Below, piece after piece: positions 1-9,193 of a DNA stretch of 51,032 nt (the stretch's first letter is position 1; each line of letters starts with the position of its first letter). The stretch is from Acidobacteriota bacterium. Its GTDB lineage: Bacteria; Acidobacteriota; Terriglobia; Bryobacterales; Bryobacteraceae. The stretch covers positions 1 to 51,032 of the forward strand of contig QHXW01000049.1 in NCBI GenBank assembly GCA_003223115.1, read 5' to 3'. A program made the position numbers and the translations under genes. The notes beneath the pieces are model-generated. The model saw only the letters and a list, made by a program, of their open reading frames with translations, made no database searches and had not been told where the DNA came from.

Positions 1-435
1 GAAGAAGTCCTCTTGCAGGAAGTGTTAGATGATCTTCGAATCGTGATTGAACCGGACTGGCGCGAGATCGGCGGGACAATTGCCTGGCATTTGCCCCCCG
101 ACATGCCTACGGTTCTGGGCGAACGGATCGGGCTGCTGCAGGCCTTCCTCAACCTGGCGCAGAACAGCCACCGCGCCGTGCAAGAGTGCTCCGCGCGCGA
201 GTTGGAGATTGCAGTGTCGGTAGAGGAACGAACGGTCAATGTTTGCTTTCGCGATACGGGCCCGGGGATTGCCGAACCGCAGCGCCTGTTTGAGCCGTTC
301 CAATCGAAGGCTGACGGCAGCGGACTCGGATTGTATGTTTCGCGCGCAGTGGTCAGGAGCTATGGCGGCGATTTGCGTTTTGAACCGCAGGCTGCTGGGA
401 CTTGCTTTTTGGTCGAGATACCGGTGGTAGTGTAG
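1..435 (+). CDS. Sensor histidine kinase, C-terminal ATPase part (5' end outside window)
   Basis: The reading frame is open from the first base, so this is the 3' part of a longer gene. What is visible is a complete HATPase_c (GHKL) catalytic domain: an N-box (NLAQNSHRAV), a G1 box (DTGPGI), and a G2 box (GSGLGLYVSR) near the end. The phosphoacceptor histidine and the sensor region must lie upstream of the window. The domain binds ATP and phosphorylates the kinase's own histidine. It ends 9 bp before a NarL-type response regulator on the same strand, so the pair is very likely one two-component system. The signal it senses cannot be judged from here. Confidence 0.88.
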   Translation, partial: EEVLLQEVLDDLRIVIEPDWREIGGTIAWHLPPDMPTVLGERIGLLQAFLNLAQNSHRAVQECSARELEIAVSVEERTVNVCFRDTGPGIAEPQRLFEPFQSKADGSGLGLYVSRAVVRSYGGDLRFEPQAAGTCFLVEIPVVV

Positions 436-444
436 GAGTATTTT

Positions 445-1098
445 TTGGACGACGCAAGCCACGAGACCATCAAGCTACTCCTTGTTGACGATCACGCCAT
501 GTTCCGTGAGGGTCTGGCACGATCGATCTCGAGAGAGCCGCACCTGAAAGTTGTCGGCCAGTTCGCTTCGTCCACAGAAGCATTGGGCTCACTCAACCAG
601 AGCGGAGCCAATGTGGTTTTGCTCGACGTCGACTTGGGAGCTGAAAAGGCTCTGGACTTCGTTGTGGCCGCAAAGCGCACGGGGTTTGCGGGGCAGATCC
701 TGATTGTCACCGCCGGCGCCAGCAATCAGGAAGCGGTGCAATTAATTCAAGCGGGTGTATCCGGCATTTTGCACAAGCACCATTCGACGGAGATGTTGTG
801 CCAGACGATCCGGCAAGTCGCAAAAGGCGAAGTGTGTCTGGAGAAGAACTATCTGGCTTCTCTATTTCGATCTGTGGACCGCTCCCATCCGCTAACAGGT
901 CCAAAGCTCACAGAGCGCGACAAGACGGTGCTTCGATTCATATTGCAGGGCCTCACGAACAAAGAGATTGCCGCTCGGCTCGAAGTATCGGAGGGCGCCG
1001 TCAAGGCATCGTTGCGCCAGGTGTTCAGCAAGTTGGGAGTCCGAACCCGCTCCCAGGTTGTCAAAGTTGCCTTAGAACAGTACCGCGATCAACTGTGA
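445..1098 (+). CDS. NarL/FixJ-family response regulator
   Basis: A 217-residue two-domain regulator. The receiver domain (about 10-125) has the acidic pair D15-D16, the likely phosphoacceptor D61 in VVLLDVD, a conserved Thr in IVTAG and a Lys in GILHKHH. The C-terminal LuxR-type helix-turn-helix (about 150-215) reads LTERDKTVLRF...LTNKEIAARL...VKASLRQVFSKLGV. The start is a TTG preceded by GGAG about 5-8 bases upstream; no better ATG exists. It follows the sensor kinase directly and is probably its partner, acting as a DNA-binding transcription factor. The target genes are not evident. Confidence 0.9.
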   Translation: MDDASHETIKLLLVDDHAMFREGLARSISREPHLKVVGQFASSTEALGSLNQSGANVVLLDVDLGAEKALDFVVAAKRTGFAGQILIVTAGASNQEAVQLIQAGVSGILHKHHSTEMLCQTIRQVAKGEVCLEKNYLASLFRSVDRSHPLTGPKLTERDKTVLRFILQGLTNKEIAARLEVSEGAVKASLRQVFSKLGVRTRSQVVKVALEQYRDQL

Positions 1099-1114
1099 CG
1101 ATGCGCAGCTGTAT

Positions 1115-1138
1115 CCGCTCGCTAACGGTCGCGGCTCA
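1115..1138 (+). repeat. Dispersed CGCTCGCTAACGGTCGCGGCTC-type repeat, copy 1
   Basis: A short motif (CCGCTCGCTAACGGTCGCGG core) just after the response regulator stop and before the convergent secreted-protein gene. Related copies occur at 4753-4770 and twice at 22571-22640, all intergenic. This looks like a REP-type dispersed repeat. Function unknown. Confidence 0.6.
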
Positions 1139-1152
1139 GTGTCGGCCCGGAA

Positions 1153-3462
1153 TTACTTCACCGACACCGTTACGCGCTCCTGGCTTTTGTTCTTGCCGAT
1201 CGCGACAACGACCGGCACTGCGGCCCCAGGTTTCACATCGGTAGGCACCACGGCGTTGACTTGGATCAGCGCGGCAAGGCCCGGTGCGGCTCCGGCATAG
1301 AGCACGTCCGCGTCTTTACCGCCTATGCTGACGACGACCTCATTCAGCGGTTTGGGCAACGGATTGGGAGATAGGTCGTCCTCGTCCCACTGAGGAGTTG
1401 TCAGTCCCTGGCCGGTACCGAAGAAGACCATAATAGAACCTCTTTCCGCCGGATTGCTGGGAGAATTGATCGTACCGTCCTGGTTGAGCACCGCGGCCTG
1501 CCCCTGGCCCGACTGGTCCAGCGTGAACAGACCGGGACGCGTGTCCGTAACCGAGACAGTGAGTGCCGGCATTGAATGCGTTCCGAACCGGGCCTGCACC
1601 ACGACATGCTGCTTGCCGGCCACCGAGTTCGGCACTACGGCCATTACTCGATAGTCCTGCGCATAAATCAGTGGCGCGGGATTTCCATCGAAGGTCACCT
1701 GTGTTCCGCCGATGCTGGTACTCAGCCGGCCGTTCGAGTTGAGTTGTGCGCCTGCCGGCGAGCCCGGACCGAGGCCAGAGCCGAAGATCGTGACCATCTC
1801 GCCAGGCGCCATGGGCCCTAGCAGGCCGCTGGCCGCATTCACAACGCTGCTGATTCCGATCTTGCTGCTCAGAAGCCCATACACCACGAGCTGATTCGAA
1901 AAGGTGGGGACATAAACCTTGCCGTTCACCACCGTCGGCGCGGTGTACTTCGATAGGACACCCAGGCCGTCGCGGAGCGGGTTCGCTGCGCTGCTCCAGA
2001 GTTCCTGGGACAGATCAGTTGCTGATAAGGCATGCATGGTGCCGGGGCCAACCCGATCGGGGTTAGCGGTGGCCGTGAGCCACAAGATACCTGAATCGTC
2101 CGCGCTGCCGTTGGCCGACACTGCCATGCCGTCGAGCGGCAACCCCTTCCCGAAAGTAGTCTGTGAAAAGAAGTGCGGGTCGAAGCGACCGTTCGTGAGG
2201 CGGAAGGCTTTTATGGCGTCGTTGTAGCCGCGCAGATACAGGATGCCGCCGTCTGACCGGTCCCAATAGGCCATATTGAAAATCCCGAAGCCGATGGCCG
2301 CAAAACTTTGCGGGATCTGCGCATTTCCCGTTTGCAGATGGCCCAGGTTGTTGCGATCGAGCAGGTAAATCACGCCGTCCTTGCCGCCGGTGATCAATAG
2401 GCCGGAGGAGGTGAGCACCGGACCGCACGACCCAAAATCGTCGTCGACATCGTTCAGCTTGGTCCAGTTGTCCGGCGTGAACCAGTCATCCACTCGCAGC
2501 TTCGACGAGATGTCGAATTTCAGAACACTTTCGCTCCAGTTGTTGATTCCGTCGAAGTAGCCATTCCCGGTGATTGCGTAGATGTTTCCGTTCTCGTCTG
2601 CCACCGGGGCGCGGCCCGCCTGCCAGATCGCGCCGCCGTAATTGTCGGGAGTGGTGGCCAGCGCCTGGACCTGCTCCTGGACGTTGGACGCGTTGTAGCC
2701 CAAAAACCAGCCACGGAAAAGGCCGATGTCCCCATGCGACCCGAAGCCGACGTAGACGGTGTTGTTCACCAGCACAAGACCGGGACGCTGCAGGTGATCG
2801 TATGGGACAAAATGAATCTGGCCGTCATTGCTGTCCGAGGGGCCGAAACCCGGCAGTGTAGCCTGGATCACCCCGGGCCCACCCATTTTTTCGTCGCCCG
2901 TGGCGAGATCGAGCGCGTGTAGCCGGTAGAAGTATTTGCCGTCCTCCTTGGTATTCGCCACGGCGTAGATCGTGCTGGTGCCCCGGTCGATCACCGGTGT
3001 GGAGAGAATCCCGGTGGACTCGATATCATCAAAGCCATAATCGCCGGCAGGTACAGCGGGACCGAGATTCACGTGCCAGAACGGATCGCCGGGGGCGTCG
3101 GCATCGAAGGCATACACGTCGTTGTTCATAGTTGCAACGTAGAGGACGTTGCGCGGACCTTTGCCCGGAATGGGCACACCGTGGACGTAGAGCGGCTGTG
3201 CGTGAATGAAGCCGTTGACCGGAAGCGTGTACAGCCTTCCGAACTTAGCGGCGCTCACGTTGGCCTTGATCAGAACTGTTTCGTTCAGATTGGCGTTGGT
3301 GCGCTTGTTGTTGTAATTGCCGGTGAGGACGTCGACTTGCGCCCGGCCCGCGCTGACACACAGCGCCGCGAACAGCAGGATGCGCGTCAGACCAGATGCC
3401 GGAAATCGACAGATCGAGAAAAGGAGAAGAGGGTCGTGCCGGGTGGATGTAAGTTTTCGCAT
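1153..3462 (-). CDS. Secreted PQQ/beta-propeller-like protein with C-terminal TIGR03437-type domain
   Basis: A 769-residue exported protein. Residues 1-42 form a signal peptide (hydrophobic LTRILLFAALCVSAG, cleavage near GRA-Q). Residues about 45-535 resemble a pyrrolo-quinoline-quinone/outer-membrane beta-propeller repeat region, with repeated blade-like stretches (NVLYVATMNNDVYAFDADAP, GVIYLLDRNN). The last 230 residues match the acidobacterial TIGR03437-type domain: VVNAASG, PGEMVTIFGSGLGP, TQVTFDGNPAPLIYA, GQGQAAVLNQDGTINSP, GSIMVFFGTGQG, LIQVNAVVP. The propeller family includes alcohol dehydrogenases, but I see no disulfide Cys-Cys motif, so enzymatic activity is not supported. The gene is convergent with the response regulator. 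Its role is probably extracellular or cell-surface. Confidence 0.78.
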   Translation of the reverse strand: MRKLTSTRHDPLLLFSICRFPASGLTRILLFAALCVSAGRAQVDVLTGNYNNKRTNANLNETVLIKANVSAAKFGRLYTLPVNGFIHAQPLYVHGVPIPGKGPRNVLYVATMNNDVYAFDADAPGDPFWHVNLGPAVPAGDYGFDDIESTGILSTPVIDRGTSTIYAVANTKEDGKYFYRLHALDLATGDEKMGGPGVIQATLPGFGPSDSNDGQIHFVPYDHLQRPGLVLVNNTVYVGFGSHGDIGLFRGWFLGYNASNVQEQVQALATTPDNYGGAIWQAGRAPVADENGNIYAITGNGYFDGINNWSESVLKFDISSKLRVDDWFTPDNWTKLNDVDDDFGSCGPVLTSSGLLITGGKDGVIYLLDRNNLGHLQTGNAQIPQSFAAIGFGIFNMAYWDRSDGGILYLRGYNDAIKAFRLTNGRFDPHFFSQTTFGKGLPLDGMAVSANGSADDSGILWLTATANPDRVGPGTMHALSATDLSQELWSSAANPLRDGLGVLSKYTAPTVVNGKVYVPTFSNQLVVYGLLSSKIGISSVVNAASGLLGPMAPGEMVTIFGSGLGPGSPAGAQLNSNGRLSTSIGGTQVTFDGNPAPLIYAQDYRVMAVVPNSVAGKQHVVVQARFGTHSMPALTVSVTDTRPGLFTLDQSGQGQAAVLNQDGTINSPSNPAERGSIMVFFGTGQGLTTPQWDEDDLSPNPLPKPLNEVVVSIGGKDADVLYAGAAPGLAALIQVNAVVPTDVKPGAAVPVVVAIGKNKSQERVTVSVK

Positions 3463-3678
3463 TTTTCGGTTGGCGTCGAAGAGCGCTGGGCGAGATGGAA
3501 ATCCGGTGACACGATAATCGTCAGGTATACTTTTTCTTGCATTCTATATATCAGGAATGGAAGGTTTTCGTATAAAAGATAAGAGATGCTCAACCAGGGG
3601 GAGGAGGTTACACCCCTGCGGCTTTTTACATTTGGCGCGATGGACGGTCCGCCTCGACTGAATCAAGGAGAATGGAGT

Positions 3679-4392
3679 TTGAATCCCGCGGTGCGAGTGG
3701 AACTCGCCAGCAGGCGTAAGCTGCGCGAACGCAACAAGATCGCCTACCGGCTGGCCCATTGGCCCATTTGGATCTGGGTGTTCTTTATCGCGCCAGGACC
3801 GCTCACTTTTGACTTGTTCGAGCACGGGTTCGACATGCGCATGGGATGCTGGCTGGGTGTGGTATTGGCCGCGACCGGCGTCGCCGGTTTATACGGCAAA
3901 CTGCCGGGAGTCGAGCCCAAGCCCTATATCCTCCGCTTCACCGAAGACAAGCCTAATCCGCTTTACCGGCGCGTTTGCTACACATTCGCCTGGAGCGCGG
4001 TAATGGTTTTCGCGGTTCTGAATCTTGCGGGCCTGCTGGAAGCCATTATCACAGGGAAATGGGTTCTGCGGCAGATTTATGAGTATGGATACTTCCCGCT
4101 CGCGTTTACGTTCTGGATCGCCGGCGGCCTGGGATGGCTGCCGCGCGTCAGGAATTCTACAAAAGGTGAAGGCCATGAGCGCCGTTATTTTTATGGATCG
4201 GTATGGGCAGTGTGCATTGCGCAACCGCTGCTGAGTTTGATGTGGAAGCTGCTTCCCAGAACCAGAGCGGCGGATGCCGTCAAGCTGGTGGTGTTCGCGG
4301 GAGTTTTGGCTTTCGTGGGGTATCTCGCCCGGCTGGGATATTTGCCGCGAACACGGCCTATCGTGCCGGGCGAGAGCGCTGTCTCGGATTGA
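3679..4392 (+). CDS. Conserved multi-pass membrane protein, unknown function
   Basis: About 237 residues from a TTG start that has a strong AAGGAG ribosome binding site 8 bases upstream; an in-frame extension to 3586 or an ATG at 3640 is possible but less well supported. There are about six hydrophobic segments: IWIWVFFIAPGP near the N-terminus, GCWLGVVLAATGVAGLYG, CYTFAWSAVMVFAVLNLAG, YFPLAFTFWIAGGLGWLP, a segment around AVCIAQPLLSLMWKLLP and VVFAGVLAFVGYLARLGYLP. No enzymatic motif is visible. It stands alone between a divergent secreted protein and a convergent ferredoxin-selB pair. I do not recognise the family. Confidence 0.7.
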   Translation: MNPAVRVELASRRKLRERNKIAYRLAHWPIWIWVFFIAPGPLTFDLFEHGFDMRMGCWLGVVLAATGVAGLYGKLPGVEPKPYILRFTEDKPNPLYRRVCYTFAWSAVMVFAVLNLAGLLEAIITGKWVLRQIYEYGYFPLAFTFWIAGGLGWLPRVRNSTKGEGHERRYFYGSVWAVCIAQPLLSLMWKLLPRTRAADAVKLVVFAGVLAFVGYLARLGYLPRTRPIVPGESAVSD

Positions 4393-4440
4393 AACCCTAG
4401 CTCTCCGCTAACTGGGCCTTAAGTCCTGCATTTTCAGCCG

Positions 4441-4477
4441 GGGCGTTCTGGCCCTGTTAGTGGTGCCAGAGACGCCC
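4441..4477 (+). other. Strong stem-loop in a gene-free interval
   Basis: In the 367-bp non-coding interval 4393-4759, bases 4441-4452 (GGGCGTTCTGGC) pair with 4465-4477 (GCCAGAGACGCCC) in a 12-bp stem with one bulged G and a 12-base loop. No T-run follows, so it is not a canonical intrinsic terminator, although it lies 49 bases after the membrane protein stop. Apart from this and the hairpin at 4728-4764 I see nothing else in the interval. Confidence 0.5.
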
Positions 4478-4727
4478 GCAACGCCGTCGTCAGACGCTTA
4501 GCCAGTGAAGCTAGTGCTTAATTGCGTAAATTAACAATTGTATTTTGAAGCTGGCTGCCCTTCACTTCGCGCTTCAGTCAAGAATTTGGGCCGGCATTCA
4601 CTTCCCGATGGACAACGTTGCGGGCTTGCAGCTTGGGACATCGGTTTCGCAGGTGTTCATTGCCTGGGCGCAAAGCGACGGTTCGCAGTAGGCTGGGGTT
4701 GTGAGAGCTTATCGTAGTTGCTGAAGA

Positions 4728-4764
4728 GTTAGCGAGGGACAAGCCCCGAACACCGCTCGCTAAC
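4728..4764 (-). terminator. Inverted repeat at the 3' end of the ferredoxin-selB operon
   Basis: GTTAGCGAG (4728-4736) and CTCGCTAAC (4756-4764) form a perfect 9-bp stem with a 19-base loop. The right arm covers the ferredoxin stop codon (4760-4762) and belongs to a dispersed CGCTCGCTAACGGTCG repeat copy (4753-4770). It could stop or stabilise the minus-strand transcript, but no U-tract is present, so this is only a candidate. Confidence 0.35.
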
Positions 4765-5170
4765 GGTCGGATCGGGCGTCGGACGAGCCCGATAGCCGGT
4801 GCGTAAAGAAGACGTACTCAGCAACGGGGCGGCCGCCGATCAGGTGCTCTTGAATGATTCGTTCGATCACGGTTGGAGTGACCGAGTGATACCAGGTGCC
4901 TTCCGGGTACACCACTGCAATGGGACCGTGCTCGCAAATGCGCAGGCAGTTGGCCTTGGTTCGGTAGACGGCGTTCTCGCCCGTCAGCAGACCGAGTTCC
5001 GCCAGGCGCTTTTTTAGATAGTCCCAGGACGCGAGGCTATCTTCGCGCGTGGAGCATTTGGGCGTGGTCTGGTCCGCACACAGGAAAATGTGGCGGCGGA
5101 TTTTTGCGATCTCTAAGTTTTTGGCAATCTGCAGTAAGCGTTCGCGCACGTCACCATTAGACGGAGTCAC
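4760..5170 (-). CDS. Thioredoxin-like [2Fe-2S] ferredoxin
   Basis: A 136-residue protein with the four-cysteine pattern of the thioredoxin-fold (Shethna-type) 2Fe-2S ferredoxins: C31 and C39 ([11 protein letters not shown]) and C75 and C79 ([10 protein letters not shown]), followed by the typical [16 protein letters not shown] strand and a C-terminal helix. It would carry one electron on a single cluster in the cytoplasm. It starts with GTG overlapping the selB stop (GTGA), so it is translationally coupled to selB. The redox partner is unknown. The link to selB may mean its partner enzyme is a selenoprotein, but that is inference. Confidence 0.85.
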   Translation of the reverse strand: MTPSNGDVRERLLQIAKNLEIAKIRRHIFLCADQTTPKCSTREDSLASWDYLKKRLAELGLLTGENAVYRTKANCLRICEHGPIAVVYPEGTWYHSVTPTVIERIIQEHLIGGRPVAEYVFFTHRLSGSSDARSDR

Positions 5171-7044
5171 AGCACCAGCCTTTCGTCGCCTTCGCGGCGC
5201 GTCACGCGTTCACGGTCCAGATATTCGAGCAGCGGGATGGCGTACTTGCGCGAGATGCCTGTCCAGTCTTTGAACGTGCCCACATTGAAGCGCGTGGCTT
5301 TGCGGCCCGCCAGCAAGTGGCGCAGGCTCTCGATGGCGGTCTGGTGAAACACCAGGTCATCGGTGACGCGGATGAGCCGCCGCTCGCGAATCAGGATCTG
5401 CAGCAGCGACCGCGCGCGCGCCGTTTCCACGCCGGATTTCGCCAGCACTTCGGGCACCGCCGGTACCGCGAGGCCTGCCTGCTCAAAGGCACGCTCGATC
5501 GCAGAACGCGCCTGCTCTTCATCCTGCTTGAGCACCAGCTTGTGCGTGCGCAGCCGGACTGTTTCGCCCTCGACGGCTAGTTCCTTCGCTGCCGCCAGCA
5601 GAGCATCGAAGACGAATGCCAGGGCTTTGGTAAGCTCCCGCCCGCGCAACTCCTGTTTAGCAATTCCGGGCAGCAGCGGACTTTTGCGATGGAATTGAGA
5701 GACAGCCTCCACCAGTTTGCGGCGCATGGCGTCGAACCAGGCGCGGTCCATCAGCCAACGCTGCGGTTGCTCTAAGTACAGAAACTGCGGCGAACGCGCA
5801 ATGGTTTCGAGATCGCGTTCCATGAGGCCGGTGCGGCTGACGAGATCACCGAAGCTCATGCCGTAGCGCGATTCCTTGACCAAGAGCGCCACGCGCGCCG
5901 CGACATCCGGCCCCGAGAGCACGTTGAGGCGGGCGGCGACATCAACATCGTCGGTTTTTCGGTAACGCACACCGCCTATATCCACCACCACGCCGCCGCC
6001 GATGGTGACGACCGGCGAAAACATGCGGATGATGAAGCGATCGCCGGGCAGCACCATTGCCGGCTCGCGCAGGACGACGCGTGCGTAAGTGCGCTGACCG
6101 GGTTGAATGGCTGTGGCGCCTCGGAAAAGGCGCACCTCGGCCTCGATTTCAGCGGTGCCGCAATGAAAATGGACGGGCGCGCGATTCTTCAGCGGCTTGG
6201 CCGAGGGCAGCAGCTCGAGCCGGCAATCCAGCAACGTGGTCACACGGAATCGCCCGGCTTCAGAGAGCACCATGCCGCGCGCGATTTCCGCGGGTTCGAT
6301 ATCGGCAAGATTCAGCGCCGTGCGCTGGCCCGCGGTGGCGTGATCCGCCGGCTGACCGTACACCTGGACGCCGCGGACACGCAGAGTGCGGCTGGTGGGA
6401 TAAAGCTCCACTTCCTGCTCGCGCTTCACCGAACCGGAAATCAGAGTGCCGGTGATGACGGTGCCGAAACCCTTGGCGGAGAACGCGCGATCAATGGGCA
6501 AGCGAAAGGCGCCGGACGAGTTCTTCTCCGCGACCTCGCGGGCAGCGCGCTCGAGCGCCTGGCGCAACTCGTCCATGCCGGCGCCGGTGACCGAACTCAC
6601 CGCCACCATGGGCGCCCCCTCGAGAAATGATTCAGCCACAAAGTCTTCCGTCTCGAGCCGGACAAGCTCGAGAATGTCTTTGTCCACCAGATCGGCTTTG
6701 TTCAGGACCACGATGCCGCGCGGAATTCCAAGCAGGCGGCAGATGTCGAAGTGTTCGCGGGTTTGCGGCTTGATGGACTCGTCGACGGCCACGACGAACA
6801 GCACCAGGTCGATACCGCACACTCCGGCGAGCATGTTTTTCACAAAACGCTCGTGACCGGGAACATCCACGAAACCCAGGCGAAGTTCAGGCGTCAGCTG
6901 CAGGTGAGCGAAACCGATGTCGATGGTGATGCCGCGGCGCTTTTCCTCTTCGAGACGATCCGCGTCGATGCCGGTGAGAGCCTTCACCAGGGCGGTTTTG
7001 CCATGGTCAATATGGCCGGCGGTACCGACGATAATGTTCTTCAT
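5167..7044 (-). CDS. selB: Selenocysteine-specific elongation factor SelB
   Basis: About 625 residues from the ATG at 7044 ([16 protein letters not shown]); an ATG 15 bases further upstream (7059) is also open. The GTPase domain has the P-loop GHIDHGKT, switch [18 protein letters not shown] and NKAD. EF-Tu-like domains follow ([27 protein letters not shown]), and the C-terminal half is rich in winged-helix segments, ending with [19 protein letters not shown], as in the mRNA-binding domain IV of SelB. It delivers Sec-tRNA to UGA codons marked by a SECIS hairpin. Neither selA, selD nor the Sec tRNA is visible in the window, so they must lie elsewhere. Co-transcribed with the ferredoxin. Confidence 0.95.
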   Translation of the reverse strand: MKNIIVGTAGHIDHGKTALVKALTGIDADRLEEEKRRGITIDIGFAHLQLTPELRLGFVDVPGHERFVKNMLAGVCGIDLVLFVVAVDESIKPQTREHFDICRLLGIPRGIVVLNKADLVDKDILELVRLETEDFVAESFLEGAPMVAVSSVTGAGMDELRQALERAAREVAEKNSSGAFRLPIDRAFSAKGFGTVITGTLISGSVKREQEVELYPTSRTLRVRGVQVYGQPADHATAGQRTALNLADIEPAEIARGMVLSEAGRFRVTTLLDCRLELLPSAKPLKNRAPVHFHCGTAEIEAEVRLFRGATAIQPGQRTYARVVLREPAMVLPGDRFIIRMFSPVVTIGGGVVVDIGGVRYRKTDDVDVAARLNVLSGPDVAARVALLVKESRYGMSFGDLVSRTGLMERDLETIARSPQFLYLEQPQRWLMDRAWFDAMRRKLVEAVSQFHRKSPLLPGIAKQELRGRELTKALAFVFDALLAAAKELAVEGETVRLRTHKLVLKQDEEQARSAIERAFEQAGLAVPAVPEVLAKSGVETARARSLLQILIRERRLIRVTDDLVFHQTAIESLRHLLAGRKATRFNVGTFKDWTGISRKYAIPLLEYLDRERVTRREGDERLVL

Positions 7045-7975
7045 GGCGCCCGCTATCATCGTACTACTCGGCTTTGCGGCGGCGAACGCGCAACAAGCCG
7101 CGCCCGCTGGAAGCCCTGTCTTCCGCGCCGGCGTTTCGCTCGTAAAAGTGGACGTACAGGTGGTGGATCACAACGGACGCGTGATTTCCGGTCTGACTAA
7201 AGATGACTTTCGGGTTTACGATGACGGGCGCCCGCAAAAGATCGTTTATTTCGGACAGGAAAAGGAGCCGCTCGATCTAGTGTTGCTGTTGGACGTCAGC
7301 GGCAGCATGTACCGGCATCTGGAACAACTGGCGGCAACGGCGCTGGCATCATTGAAGCAACTATTTGCCGGAGACCGCGTGGCGGTGATGCTGTTTGCCC
7401 GGCGCTCGACTGTACGGGAGCCGCTTACGGAAGATTTTCGGGCGGTGGAAGAAGAGCTGCGCGATGCAGTGCGCACGAACTCGCTGGGTAGCGGCACGGC
7501 CATTAACTCAGGTATCGTCGACGCCGCGCAATATTTGCAGCAGCAGCCCCCGCGCGGGAGACGCGCCGTGCTGATTGTCACGGATAATCTGAGTTTGAAT
7601 TACCGGGTGCCGGATGAAGACGTCATCCGACAGTTATACGCGGCCGATGCGGTGCTGAACGGGATCGTGATCGGAAAGCAGAAGCATCCGGCAGCGCCCA
7701 GGCCGGGCCAGTACGTGAACCCGGACTTCACTTTTTCAGATGTGTTCAAGCTGGCCGAGGAGAGCGGCGGCGAAGCCATGGAAGGCGGCAAGATCGGCGA
7801 CGCTTTCGAGCACATGATCGAACGCATACGCGCGCGGTACAGCCTGCAGTATGACGCCCCGCAAACTGCCCCCGGTGTATTGCACAGAATCCAGGTGCAA
7901 CTGACGCCAGAGACTCGAGCGCATCACATGAACGCCGTGATTCGAGCGCGGGCTGGCTACTACGGAGTGCAATGA
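7043..7975 (+). CDS. VWFA-related secreted protein (acidobacterial TIGR03436 type)
   Basis: About 310 residues from the ATG at 7043; an ATG at 7034 is also in frame. A signal peptide ([16 protein letters not shown]) is followed by a short strand-rich region ([20 protein letters not shown]) and a von Willebrand A domain. Its MIDAS begins LLLDVSGSM and includes a Thr in the GSGTAINSG segment, so it should bind a divalent metal. The C-terminal part ([13 protein letters not shown]) matches the acidobacterial VWFA-related family. It probably mediates protein contacts outside the cytoplasmic membrane. Its start codon overlaps the divergent selB start codon by two bases. Confidence 0.82.
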   Translation: MAPAIIVLLGFAAANAQQAAPAGSPVFRAGVSLVKVDVQVVDHNGRVISGLTKDDFRVYDDGRPQKIVYFGQEKEPLDLVLLLDVSGSMYRHLEQLAATALASLKQLFAGDRVAVMLFARRSTVREPLTEDFRAVEEELRDAVRTNSLGSGTAINSGIVDAAQYLQQQPPRGRRAVLIVTDNLSLNYRVPDEDVIRQLYAADAVLNGIVIGKQKHPAAPRPGQYVNPDFTFSDVFKLAEESGGEAMEGGKIGDAFEHMIERIRARYSLQYDAPQTAPGVLHRIQVQLTPETRAHHMNAVIRARAGYYGVQ

Positions 7976-8009
7976 CGGTCAATGACGGCGGCGAACGGGC
8001 TGATCGTGG

Positions 8010-9152
8010 ATGATAAATACGATGATTGTTGTGACCGTGGTCCTGTTGTTGCTGGTGGTGGGGTCGCTCGTCTATAGCGCGTTGACCGTGGCGGCCGCGC
8101 GAAACTACCTGGGCACACGGCCTCCGGATTTAGAGGACTTCGTGCCCATCAGCGTGCTCAAGCCGCTCAAAGGAGCGGATGAGGGCCTCGAGGAAAATCT
8201 GCGCAGCTTTTTTGCCCAGAAGTATCCGGATTTCGAAATCCTGTTTGCGGTGAGTGATGGGGACGATCCCGCGGCGCCGGTGGTGGAAAAACTTCGGCGG
8301 GAATTTCCGCATATACCGGCGCAACTGGTGGTCACCGGCTTGCCACCGTATCCCAACGCCAAGGTTTTTAGCCTGGACCGCATGCTGGGAGCGGCACGGC
8401 ATGAACTGATTGTGATGGGCGACAGCGATGTTCGGGTCTCGCCGCGGTTTCTCGAAACGATTGCGCGCGAAATGCAGGACCAGCGCGTCGGTTTGATCAC
8501 GTGCCCGTATCGAGCGGTTCCCGGCAAGAGCTTTTGGAGCCACCTGGAAGGCATTTTCATCAATACCGAATTCCTGGGCGGCGTACTGGTGGCGCGATTC
8601 CTGAACGGAATGGATTTCGCGCTGGGGCCCGCGCTTGCGGTGCGCCGGACGTGGCTCGGCCAGATTGGCGGGTTCGATTTTCTCAAGGACTTTCTGGCGG
8701 AAGATTTCATCATGGGCAACCGGCTGGCGGCGTTAGGAGCGCGGGTGGTGTTGTCGTCGGAAGTGATCGAGCATCGCATCGGCAGCCAGGGATTCGGCGA
8801 GCATACTCGTCATCGGCTACGCTGGTTGCGCAGCACGCGGCGCTCGCGGCCCTGGGGTTACGTGGGGCAGGTGTTCACAAATCCGCTGCCGCTGGCTTTG
8901 CTGCTTTGGGCGGCGTCGCCGGGCTGGTGGACGGTGGTCCTGCTCACAACAATGTTTCGAGCGGCGTCAGCGTGGGCGCAAGCGGGCCGGGTGTTGCGCG
9001 ATCCGCTGACGAAAACCTGGTGGTGGCTGGTACCGGTGCAGGACCTGTACGCATTTGTTCTGTGGATTGCCGGCTTTTTCGGAAACACGGTGGTGTGGCG
9101 CGGGCGGACTTATTACGTGGCGCGGGATGGAAGGTTTGAGCCGAAGGGGTGA
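8010..9152 (+). CDS. hpnI: HpnI-type glycosyltransferase (ceramide glucosyltransferase-like, GT2/GT21)
   Basis: A 380-residue membrane-anchored glycosyltransferase. The N-terminal helix (VVTVVLLLLVVGSLVYSALTV) is followed by PISVLKPLKGAD, the metal-binding GDSD (137-140), FAEDFIMG-like D/E acid (LAEDF, 230-234) and HRLRW (268-272) at the place of the QxxRW motif, then two C-terminal membrane segments. This layout is that of ceramide glucosyltransferases and of HpnI, which attaches N-acetylglucosamine to bacteriohopanetetrol. No other hopanoid genes are adjacent, so the hopanoid role is an inference from the family. It starts about 35 bp after the VWFA gene, possibly in the same transcript. 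Confidence 0.8.
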   Translation: MINTMIVVTVVLLLLVVGSLVYSALTVAAARNYLGTRPPDLEDFVPISVLKPLKGADEGLEENLRSFFAQKYPDFEILFAVSDGDDPAAPVVEKLRREFPHIPAQLVVTGLPPYPNAKVFSLDRMLGAARHELIVMGDSDVRVSPRFLETIAREMQDQRVGLITCPYRAVPGKSFWSHLEGIFINTEFLGGVLVARFLNGMDFALGPALAVRRTWLGQIGGFDFLKDFLAEDFIMGNRLAALGARVVLSSEVIEHRIGSQGFGEHTRHRLRWLRSTRRSRPWGYVGQVFTNPLPLALLLWAASPGWWTVVLLTTMFRAASAWAQAGRVLRDPLTKTWWWLVPVQDLYAFVLWIAGFFGNTVVWRGRTYYVARDGRFEPKG

Positions 9153-9193
9153 GTGGGGGGGAATGCCAGTCCCATAGGCGACCGGAGACGAAT

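Noticed and set aside
4393-4759. Selenocysteine tRNA gene near selB
   Set aside because: The hairpins here do not form a tRNA; no TPsiC arm or CCA-side acceptor pairing is visible.
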